Shown: positions 23,701 to 35,700 of the stretch, piece by piece
Layout of the letters: the number at the start of each line of letters is the position of its first letter
Position numbering within the stretch: the first letter of the stretch is position 1
Assembly (NCBI GenBank): GCA_907163375.1
Contig: CAJQUW010012673.1
Span: 42,047-106,046 of the forward strand
Source of the DNA: Prostheceraeus crozeri
Taxonomy: Eukaryota > Platyhelminthes > Polycladida > Euryleptidae
DNA length: 64,000 bases
Direction: 5' to 3'
The notes under the pieces: generated by a model
Database searches by the model: none
Told to the model about the DNA's origin: nothing
Seen by the model: the letters and a program-made list of their open reading frames with translations, nothing else
Made by a program: the position numbers and the translations under genes

Positions 23701-26700
23701 AACAAAAAAATCATTCCTTGCTCCAAGATACGGTCGCATCGGTTGAGAGGGAAAGCGATTTTATATTTGAAACTTCGGTTTTTCTTTTGTTCACTAAGGA
23801 GCTATCTGATGCATTTACTCTTTTTACAAGCAATTGCTGATCATATATTTATAAATAGTTCCTAAGAATTAATTTATACACCATGTTCTCAATGCAGTGT
23901 GTCAAAGCGTCAACAGGTGCTCTCTCTTCAGGAGAAGGCTTAACTCATCAGGACTTCTTAAATACCCCGAGTAGCAGATGATGAAAAACAGTTGACATTA
24001 GATTCCCTTCTTGAGACAGAAGTTTGATTTCTTCTTATCTGGAGTGCATTGCATTTGTATTTTAATAAAATGCTTCTAATTTTCAACATGTTAAATTTAA
24101 AAAAGTAATATTCAGGATATTTTATAACACTACGGACTTCGGTTCGATTCCTAGGTCGGGCGAGTGCGGTCGGGGAATCAAGGGTGTTGGTGTCGTGTAT
24201 TGACTTAATGGTTGTCATTCTCTTTAGATATTCAAGGATATTTTCTGTTAACGATTTGACATACTGCAGTATACTGCCATGTCGCAACTCAGTCGCTTTC
24301 ATTGGATTTCGTCCTTGGCGTCATTTGTGTGAATTGGATGAACATAAAAGTATTTCTCTAAACAGCAAAATACTGAACTGCAGAATGAAATGCTTCATTA
24401 TCTTCATTTTCTAGTTCATAATTTAGGCTTGTGCCGAAGGATTGGACCTCTTTCATTGATTTTTATGTCAATATGAATAATTGGTATTCTTTAAAATATT
24501 TTTTGATTCATACACGCTTTTCATTTTAGAATTCATGCGGATATCTAATGATCGATAAAATCGTAAATCCCTTAATATTCATGCATCACCAATTCGTGGA
24601 TAAATTGGTGACGTATGGATGATTTGAATTTCAAGCCAATTTTGTAATCAACATTGAAGTTAGAAGAACACCATGTGAATTATTAATAAATTTTCGCATG
24701 AATTTACATCCACGCAGAATTTGAAATTTAGCGTATCGGTCTTCATTGCTTTTACCCATTGAACCTATGTTAGAGCTAACCGATGGTGTCATTTGCTTTT
24801 CACCATCACCCTCAATTATTTTCCCATATGCGGAATTGATTTCTTTACAGGCCAGTGTATGTGTCGGATAATGAATGAATTGTATTGACTCAGTAACTAA
24901 CAATAATGAAAATTGAGCATTTGAGCATTATCTGTAGATGCCAATACAATAGTGCGAAATTGTTTAATGAATTAATGTAATATATTTTTCTCAAACAAGC
25001 TTTATTAAAATCAGCATGGATTTATACATGTACGTGAATCTATTAATAAAGACAGGCTGATACACAAGTTTGTTATTTTTTTACTTTTATTCCGTATGGA
25101 CATGACTAAGATGTACATCATCATTTCTTATGCATAACTAAGATGCAGGCATTTTTCATTTTTAACACTCAGTATCTATCCAAAAGTATTCCATAGCTTG
25201 TTAAGTCCGGGCACGTGGATAACTCGTTCTCTGTTTCCTTAATAGAAAAAACATGCATGTTACGTATTTAACACGTCAATCGTAAAAAAATGTGATGTTG
25301 TTTATACATTACATGTACTTTCTATCATTCAATTTATTTAGAAATCGGTGCTACTGAGCACATGTTTTATGAGAACTGGTGACACTATAAATAATATATA
25401 ACTGACACTATAAATCATCTGGATGTGTGGAAAATGCGTGTACTGCACATGCACCTCTTCTACCTCAAGACTTGTTTTTTTTTAATCGTTAAAGTAAATA
25501 TCTAATATTGTTTAGATACATCATCATGCATCTTTTTCTACGAGAAGCTTCCATCTAAACAGGATTTTAAACAGATATGATGTTCTACCTTTCACTATCG
25601 ATACTCCTACTCAGTCTGTCGTGTGAGACAGTCAAGGAATTTGTGTTCATGGTTGATAGTAAAAATATTGAATTTCATAGTCACAAGCCATGAATAAGCT
25701 TCTGCCTCCTGTTTTTTTACATGTGTGATTTCAGTAATGAAGTTCAGTTGTGCATTGGGAGGAACTACATATTAGCTGGTCTCTAGTCGTGCCCTAAACC
25801 TAACCCACATTCGCAGTACTTGAAGCTATGAAATAGTCACATGTCAGGCACAACTCTCTTAGAACTGTGTTAGAATTGCGAGCATTTTTTTGATCGCAAG
25901 TGTCTTGGAATGACATTGTTGAAAAAGTGCGGGTACCATGGACATGGCAATTTAGTTTATCGTTTCTGTGATTAGCAAAATTCGCCATGGAAGAACCTTA
26001 TTGCTGGTAGTTAAAGCGCATGTGGTATTGTAGTCAATAAATAATAATACCAATCAAAATCTTAGGAACTGTTGCTTCTTAATATAAAAAGAATGAATTG
26101 CTTGCATTGAGGATCGGCCTTGAGAAAGCCATCGAAGACCAGCGATGGGACAACTGCAGAAACGTTGCCATCTGTCTTGATAATAAAGGTGTGATTGAAA
26201 AGATACGAAGTGGCCACTTGGACGTCAGAACATTGTACAAAAAATCTTTCGTACCTGAAGATGATTGCTGGATGGCGATCGAAAAATTTTGTGCATAAGA
26301 AAAATAATAATTAAGATCTTTAAAAACCTGACTCTTTCCGACTCAACTATTACGCAATGACTGGTCAGGGCATTTTCCAAATAATGACTCAATTGTTTTT
26401 AGTTTTACAATCAAAGTGTTTCCAACGTGAAGGTTTACTTTCATGTGCAAGGAGCGTCTTTGAATGCAATCTTAAATTCCTAAAAATCTTTGAATGCGTC
26501 TTGAAAATGTAATCGCCATAGTAAAAACACTTTTCCATTACCTGTAATTACCACCTGCACAACCCTGGTTACACCCAAACATCCCTCATTAGAGAGTTAG
26601 AGGTATTGGCATGGAAATGTAGAGTTGCATGCAACATAATGCACAAATGTACAGGTTTTCTTTTCGGTGTAACTATGAACTATTGTATTCCCGTTACATT

Positions 26701-29700
26701 TCTGCGCCGACAGTGACGGAATTCAGTATTGGATTATGTTACGGGAGAATAACAGTGTTCAAATCTAGGCGTGCTAATGCTTTGTATGTCAGTGATCATA
26801 TTTTTAGTGTATGAAAGCTTTTGATATTCAATGTGGATAATTCATTGATTAATTGGATCATGGCTTTTTGAATCTTCAGACCATTGAAAATGAAAAAACC
26901 ATTACTCCCAACTTCCACTGGACGTAGTAAAATTGTTTCTGTTGAAGATATAGATGTGATCAAAGCAAACATTGATTTATTAGCCCTACACAGAATTCTC
27001 TTTATGGAATAACGATTCAGATGTCCTGAATGAAGAAGTTGATGTTGCTAATTAATTCTATTAAGTGACTTGCCTTCTGAAATCTGTGAATTTCAAAACA
27101 CGGCAAGATTAAGCACTTTTGATGTATGGAATATAATAGGATTTCCATGGCATCACTTCAATTTTTTTCAGTTTTATGTTTTTGGTAGCTGATTAAGCCA
27201 GATATAAACTTTTCTGTCTATATTTATTCCGTGTTTAGTATTATTATTATCCATTAACTGTTGTACTACTAGTTTCTTTTCAACTTGGAATTGACATCCT
27301 TTTATGCCTAAAGAGAAATAGCGGTTAAATTCTTACATATTACTCACCACTCACATTACTTCTGGTAGTAGGTATAAAGGGATGCATGTAAGCTCAATTT
27401 ATGCTTTTGAATTGTGCAAAATCAACATGTGCGGCAGTTCATGCTTAATCAGAATGCTCAGCAATGATCAAGCTTGGTGTCTTTGATTAATAGTTTTCTT
27501 AATACTGTAATTTGCTATGTAAATTGAGAAGATAAGCCTAATATTTCGACAATCTTAAGTGACCATCAGAAATATTTTTTCCATGTACTCTCAGATGTCC
27601 TGCATGAGATTAGGTCTCCGCTGTTTATCGGATGATACTTCGGAACAAGGTTGGCTATGAGGAATTCCACTTGACCACTTATGATTACTAGGAGAATATT
27701 AGACCCAATTTCAGCATTTAGCAGCTTGATGTTGTCTCTGACAAACTTTGTGAATTGCAGTGTCCTCCAGAACTCTCCAACAAAACTAATTATGCAACTT
27801 CTGAATCTTGGATTGTAAAAGAGGTCAAGAAAAGGGAGCGAGGAAAAGAAGATAAACAGATTCTGTCATTCATTACCATACTAAAGGCCTAAGATGAAGA
27901 AATCACATAAGTGTCAGAGACAACATCAAGCTGCTAAATTCAGTAGTCACAATCATTTCATCTCGATAGGTCGATGTGCTCTGTGTGATCTAGTGGAGAA
28001 GCTATTTTCGATCATGCTTTTGCATTTGTGTTTGCTAGCTGTTAGATCTTAAATGGTAAATGCCTACGTCCTACAATAAGCTAAACTAACATTTTCCCGT
28101 AACTGAATTAATGGAGAGCTACCGAGAACATCCCCTTCTCTTCTTTAGTGCTTGGGTTCAGTATTATCTTCGACAGATGTCATGCATTGAAACGGCGGCT
28201 ATATGCACATTTATGGTCCGAGTGTGCGTTTATCACATATTGAATATTAGAAATACTTGAAGGTTACCTTCATCCTAGCTAATGTTGTAGCCGATATCAT
28301 GATATTTTTTGCTCCACATGCAGTGTTTTTACTACATTTGCTGACAGCTTTGTGAAATCATAACTGACAATGATTTATTCATTTTTGAAGAGCAATACAT
28401 GCGTTGAAGAAATTACGCATAATATTTGATTAGCTAACTGAATATCATTGAGCGGTTTATGTTTAAGCCAGGGTCAATCAATTGCACTATCAGTTGGTTA
28501 GCGATTTGCACATGTAATTTCATATCTAGTGGACACGAATTCCGGATTATGAAACTTGTTCATGATCAACTCACTAGCTCGATTTGATGATATAAACAGC
28601 GCATTCACTATCACTGCGTGCATCGACCTGTCTCTAAAATAATTCATGAATCTCATTGCCTCCAAGAGATTGAGGACTGCAAAGCGGAGCTGTAAGGGTC
28701 AGCATCTGGGTTGTGAAATAAAACCATTGAAAGCAAGTTTCATATGTCTAAGTTGGCAATTATATCTATTTTTGTTGGTTTGAAGGTACCGGCATTACAT
28801 GGGTCCGACAAGAACCATAGTAAAACTTCACTGGTTCCACATCCCTGAACATGGTAGCAGTTGCAATGCAAAACACACATTGTCAGAGATCAGCGATCTA
28901 TGTAGGTGCATACAGATCAAAATGATCAGCCAGCGTTTTTGTCGTGTTGTCAAACCTTGTCTCGAGTTTCGGTGATCTTTCGCATTCCACCAATGACGGG
29001 ATTAATCCACCCTTCCAATGTGAAGAAGCAGCTCAGGATTTCAACTGCTTGAGGCTAAATAACGACGTCAGAATGATTAATAATTATGGAGAGGGTCCAG
29101 GAAAGGAGAGGGTCAAATGTCGGAAGTCCCAATCGCCCGCTCCCAGCGGCGGATGAGCTCCCAGGAGTCACAAGGTGTGAGCGTCGTATACATGTATATG
29201 TATGTGTAGAAGAGCTGTTTTGTATCATTCGATTGTGATTTACAGTGGGGACAAAGAGAAGAAAGGACAGAAGGGTTTATATTGTGTTCTTTTAAGAAGG
29301 GTGATTTGTTGGTGGGTAGTTGTGCCAGTATTCTGCGTGTGCGTCTATCGAGTGCTTGTTATGATTAGTGAACTGTTCGGGATTTAGTTAAAAATTTGTT
29401 GTTCGGTGTCACGGATGGGCCTGCACGGGCTGCAATCCGCCTTTCCACCATGAGGAGCAAGGCACATTCCTCATCGCCTTTGCCTGCGTGTTGGCTGGCG
29501 CTCCTCATCCTCCTGGCCTGAGACAGAACGAAGCGTCGTTCGTATTTTCTGAAGATCTGCTCCATGATATCACGTCGGCAATCAAATAGCGTTCCCTCTG
29601 ATCTCCGAGCGTGGGAATCGACTGATCAATATGGAACAGCGCACTGAGTTGAATGACACCGGATAGCTGAATTTCAGGAAACTGACAGCGACGATATATT

Positions 29701-32700
29701 GGAAACTGTCACTGGTATGCAGTAGGATACTTGTAAATTTACCAAATGCTGCATTTATGCGTTTGCATTCTTCTCTACTACACAGGAAAATGCAGGTAGC
29801 AGTATTATTGTCCACTTAAGTGACAGAGACATAACTAAATAAAAAAGACATTCAAAAAGGTGAAACTTTTTATGCTTTCTTCATGGCATAAATTTCACAC
29901 GTGTTTGGATAAAATCGATGTCAATGACCAGCTTGGTTCTCAAAAAGTCGGCGGTATGCTGATACCTAGCATGATTTTTTCATTACCAATTCGGTTTACT
30001 GTAAATTCAACACCAATGTCCAAAATAAAGAAGACAACATTACCTTCTTTTAACGCATAGTTCCTGATTTAGCAATGATGTATCAAGATGATACTCGGCG
30101 CCAATGCCTTCAGCGGTCAACGAGGCTACGCAAACCATCCATTGCCCACCTCCCTTTAAAGTCGTCAGCTGAAGTACCGTCTACTTATTTATCTTTATCA
30201 AATAATAGAAATTCTACATGAAAAGAAAGAAGATTTTTGTCTTTGAATATTGACTCTCATAATCTCTCGTCGTTTGGTCATTCGACGCAACCTACATGCA
30301 GTCGGGTGTGATTTTCCTACGGAAGATTTTTTCTAGTTTGTATAATAATCTTAATTATATAATTCTAATTGAGCTGCGTGTATGCAGTGCTGCCCAAGTA
30401 TTGTATTATTATTGCTGGCCCTTTAGAATCAAGTTCTTTTACTTTGACCTCGATAAAGGACTATAACCTAAAGCAATATTGACCTTGACTATTAATTTGA
30501 CCTTACTCACTCATGCTTATACTCCTCCAACATGACACTGAGGTGATTTTGTAAACGCCTTGAATATCTATGAACTTTTCACAAACTGTTGCTGCGTATT
30601 AACAATGAAATTTATCCCTCCGAAAGTTCTGTAATATGTTGTAGAGACAAGTTCTTTGTCTATGAGGGAACATCGGAAATCCCTATAACTAAAAGGAAGA
30701 AGTGCTGAAGTGGTTGCTGTTCGAGATGCATCGAATCCATGTTGAGCCCCATGTTGTTGATTACATAAGATGACGTCATCAGGGGTATTAGGGAAATATG
30801 TTTCGCTGTCTTTTTAGGGTAGTAGAAAGGAGCTTGTGGAGTGGATTGCTGAATTGATGCTGCAACGACTCATTGATTACTACTGTTTGATGCAAGTTAT
30901 CTAGGAGAATCATAATGTTAGTGAGAAAATGTGAATAACAGAAATACATGGACCCTTCAAGTAGGGCGTCGTCTAAGGAGGGGCGAAGGTGTGTCAGCCC
31001 CCTCCCCTTCGCCAATAATGATGGAAAAATAAAGTCTTCGTAATAACAACATTATTTCATTACTTCATCTGATTTAGATATCAGGTGATTTATTGAACTT
31101 TTTTACATTGTAGCAATATGTCAGCTATTTAGTTATTTCGAACATCAAATAAGCGACAAAACAGACCTCGCTCACGAGTCACTGTATATAAACTACATAG
31201 CTTATACTCTGTTAATCAACCAGGGTTGGTCAGTCTATTTATCCCTCCCGGTCCGAACGTGGAGGGATCCACGTGGATAAAAGAACCCATTTATCCCGGT
31301 TCCGGGATTTTTGTGGATCAATTAGAAAGCACATTTTATGAAGGTCGTGTCAGTCAGCTTTCTGAAAAATAGAAAAAGCAAGGTCTATTGTAGCTACTAT
31401 AACTCAATGCTATTCTAATTTCATTTCATATTTGAGATGCGATTGTGTGTAATATTTTTTCAAACAGTTTCCAGCAGTTAGTTTCTCTGGCTTTCATGAC
31501 CTGGTTTTTCCATCATCATTCAAAATTCAATTCATGCCGAATATTTATTACATACATGTAGAGCGCAAAACTATCAGAGTGAGAATCCATCTCAGAGTAA
31601 TGTTCATATAGAAAAATATCTAAAGTTCTTCGTCCGAGTCACACATCTCGACATTGTTCGTGCTGATGTTTTCGCACTGCCAGGAGCCGACAGACAGTCA
31701 CAAGGCGTCCCAGCTTTTGAATGGAAATTCTATTTCGCAAGTCTGTCTGGACTAGACCGGCTGTCGAGAAGATCCTTTCTATTCCAGCGGAAGAGGGAGG
31801 TAGATGGAATACCCGCTGCATAAGTTCTGAGAACATCTTGCCGGCAGAATTCTTGGCCGTCGTAGCCGCATATGCCCAGAAACGACGGACATTCAATTTG
31901 CTCACTGATGTCGAGAAAATCAATTTGCTGTAAACACCTTCGTCCATTATTTCATATGCGGCCAATCCAAGCAGGTAGTCATCACCCATGTCGGAAACGT
32001 GGCTCCTGGCTTCATCTTCAATGTCCTTTGGTAGACACGGACGTTGACCATCTTGAAGTCTTGGATCCAACATATATGCAAGCGAATGCCAAGGAGTTAG
32101 GGTTTTTCTGAACTGCTCCTCAATTTTCTGTCTTACTGGAGCCATGATATTCATGTCATGCATTAGCGAGAGCCATCCTCTAACACAATCAGAGAGATTG
32201 GAGCCATCGTCCTGAAACGCATTTAATGTAGCTGCAACATGATCCAGCTGTCGATGCATGTTCTTTGATTCGGTAAGAATACCTCGATTTTGTAGGTAGG
32301 ATCGGATTCTGTGCGGGATGGCGTCGTCATCATCCATGATATGACAATAGTGATCATAATTGTTTATGAAAGTGTCCAACGTTGCCCTTTGACTAACCCA
32401 TCTTGTGGAATTAGGAAACTGCGGGATCGAACCTCCCAGATCTTTCAGTTTTGAAACCGACTTTTGATGATCCCGAAAGTATTTAGATACCTCGACGATG
32501 GGTGCCAGGACTGTTTTTGGTGTAGCTGTAGATTCAACAAGATTTAAAGATCCAGTCCGCCCAATTTTTCATGTTACCCTGTTTAGATAGCTAATGATGT
32601 TTAAGGAACTGTGTGCATATTCATTCGTTCGTATCGAGATGCATTAACACACACGGAGCCGATGAAAGTATTCTCGTGACGTCATTCGGGGAAGTCAAAG

Positions 32701-35700
32701 GAGCAGACAACAGTACAGCCTATTGACATCAGCCGCGGACTCGCCCCTTGCTGACGCTGAAACAGCAAGCGGAATCGCCAAGCAATCGATCATGGCAGCT
32801 TCTAAAGAAAGTACGTGATCCTGTTTCATTTTGGTGCGGTAGATTTATAATACAGAGTCAGGACAATGCCCAAATTTTCATATTTTACATTAGTACATCA
32901 TCATATACGAATTTGTCAGAACTACGAATTAGCGATGAACTGAATGTATAAGGCGCAATGAACTAATGAACGCGATGAAGATGGTAAATGTTTATCGCAT
33001 TTATTGATACCAGTATGATATAATTTTACGATATTTCACTTGAGTATTTCACATATTAGATTTCTGATGCAGTATTATGAATAACGCCCATAGTTTTATA
33101 TTTTACATTAATACAGCATAATTTACGATTTTGTCAGAATTACGAATTAGCGATGAACTGAATGAATTAGGCGCAAATGAACTAATGAACGCGACGAAGA
33201 TGATATATTTTTGTCGCATTTTTGATACCAGATAGCATTAATTTGATGCCAGATATCAAATTAATTTGATGCCAGATATGAGTCCAGTGCATTGTGTCCC
33301 ATCGAATTGTGTCTTGAAAAATGCAAAAAAATAATTGCATTGAATATATTTGTCACCTGTAAAGATACTTTACTCATCTTTTTTTAAAGTATCAAACTCA
33401 AAAAAGAAAATAAATGACAAAAAATAATGGTCTCAAAACTCAAAAATAAACTTTTGCCGTTACCTGGTTTTATCAATATTTCACATTCAAATTGAGGTTT
33501 TCGCCAGAGCGTCCAAAAAGATTTTTGGAGTAACCTAATCACAAAATCATCTAAATACATGCAAATTCTAAGTCTACATTGTTTACTCTCGCATCTCGCG
33601 AATAACATCGTGGCACAAATTTTTTGGATCAGTCTCAGCTCACATTATATTCTCACCTTCATTATATCGTCTTCGCTTCAAGATAAGGGATTCTAGTGCC
33701 AAGATAATTTCAAAAATGAAAATTAGTGTCGAATTACACATGAACATGAATATGAATAACACTTTTGCAAAATAAGGACATAGATAAATGAAAATGAAAA
33801 AAATACTCACTTGAAAGCCTGATCTCATTCTCATTAATAAATCTATGATAATTGTTGTCAGTTTATTACAGATAAAGATATAACTGGGTATGCGTTTGAG
33901 CCCAGTAAAGTGTCAAAGAAGACAAAAGGCGAGTATTCTGAAGCAGGTGTCGCTCATCCAACTGAAGAGACTGAAGAGGACATGCATCCTCAAGTGATTT
34001 GTCCAGACGAACGGCGGTTATTGACATCATCGTCATGGTGTTTATGTGCGAACTGTGAAGTTATGCCTTCATCAAGAGAGTGTGTTTGCTGCCTTGAACA
34101 AAATAGTGTTGATGAAAAACGCTATAATGAATGTATCACTTATAACTCTGATTTTCAATCTACTTGCTTGAATCAGGGAGTGCCAGGACATGTCCATCGC
34201 TATGCGCGCTTCTTTTTTCGCAAAAGCACCCAGTGCAGATCAGCGAACACCAGAGCTTTACCGACATTATAGCCTACTGTAATTTTGTGCATTGGATATA
34301 CAACAGGAGTTTGGGCCGTCATAATCGTCTAGTCATTCCATCATGTGCGGTTATAGCTATCAGAAAAACAAAAGGTTTTCTTTTCATGATTCTGACACTG
34401 CGATGTAAATATCATATTTACGTCCTTTGCACAACAATTAAATAAATTTATAACATTACCCAAAAAAATCGATTTAAAGTTTTTAATGTATTAAAAAATA
34501 AGTGGGAAAAGGATATTTTGAGGTGCTGAGTACGAATATGATCGTGAAAACTGTTCATCACATTTAGTTTATTTCTATAAATGCATGCTTTCTAGCGTAC
34601 TGATAGCCTGTCCTTCTTTGACTTCTGGCGATATTTTATATTACATGGATTTGTAGTACACATGTTAGATTATTATCTTGAATTATTTGGATTCTAATGC
34701 AAATTACCTATTGTCACGGTTATCTGTTGATTTATTCGCAAATTTTTTGTGTTCGAGTTTATTGTGAAATTTTCTCTAGAGATCACTCAGATCCACTGTC
34801 TTCGGATGTCAGAGTATTTTTCGGGTATTGAAAAGAAACTCAAATTTGGGTGAATTTTCTTGTTTGTGTTGCACCCAAAAACTACACAGGACTGAGGCAT
34901 GTTTCACACTTAGGATGATGACCAAGCAGCTTTGCTAACAAACGAGAAGAGAGATTTCACTTTGATGCAGAGCGAGCAAAGCAGTCGATGTTTGTTTACT
35001 CCATGCAGCGTTGTCGCTGTTGTAGAGACTTTCACGGCAGCCGGCGGGTGATTCCACTAGTGACGTCATCACTCGAGAAAAAACAGCGATTGCAAGCTGA
35101 TCCACGGTACAATCGTTTGTCAGAGCATGTAGACAGATTCACCACATAGGGAATTAACATGATTGCGTGAAAAAACGTTAGGTAAATTTGGGCGGACTGG
35201 GTCTTTAAAGCATGAGCAGAACATCCGTCCACGATTAAATCTTTTCTCCATTCTGCGAGTATCTGAAACAGAATAATAGGCAATGTATCTGAAACAGAAT
35301 AATTATAAGCCTATGTATTTGCAAATCTGTAATGTACATGTAATTCTGTCATATTCGCTAAGTATAGCCTATGCAAGAACGTTGAAGAAGGCACACTGCA
35401 GAAAAATTGTAGTCGCTCTGCAAATTTGTATGTCGAATACATTTAGACAAATATCACGTACTTTAAGTTTATAGGCAGACCTATCTACAGAACAGGCCTA
35501 CTTCAAAATGATAATTTGCTTTCAATATAAAATGCATGTATAACATTATTATAAAAAATCATATATGAATAATACTTATGAAATTGGTGTGATCCACCCT
35601 GGTCTTCATGCAACATACACGCATGAACCTTAAATAGTCTCCGCTACCAGAATGATGACAACTGATATCAGTATGCAGTAGAGATTGCAACGGCTATGAA

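Larger units (their letters stand above)
32548..35204 (+). mobile_element. TTAA-site DNA transposon (Kolobok- or piggyBac-like), 2.66 kb
   Basis: Inverted ends AGATCCAGTCCGCCCAA (left) and AGACCCAGTCCGCCCAA (right, complement), each bordered by TTAA (32544-32547 and 35205-35208). Leaving out the element and one TTAA restores hAT codons HALNLVES across the junction, so both boundaries are certain to within the TTTAAA palindrome. TTAA duplications are known for piggyBac and Kolobok; the purine-starting AG end favours Kolobok. It carries a two-exon gene with a P2X7-like domain and no visible transposase. Confidence 0.9.

Noticed and set aside
24120-24180. tRNA gene or SINE from GGTTCGATTCC on the plus strand
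   Set aside because: The B-box-like word is present, but no A box lies at the right distance and the T-stem does not pair.
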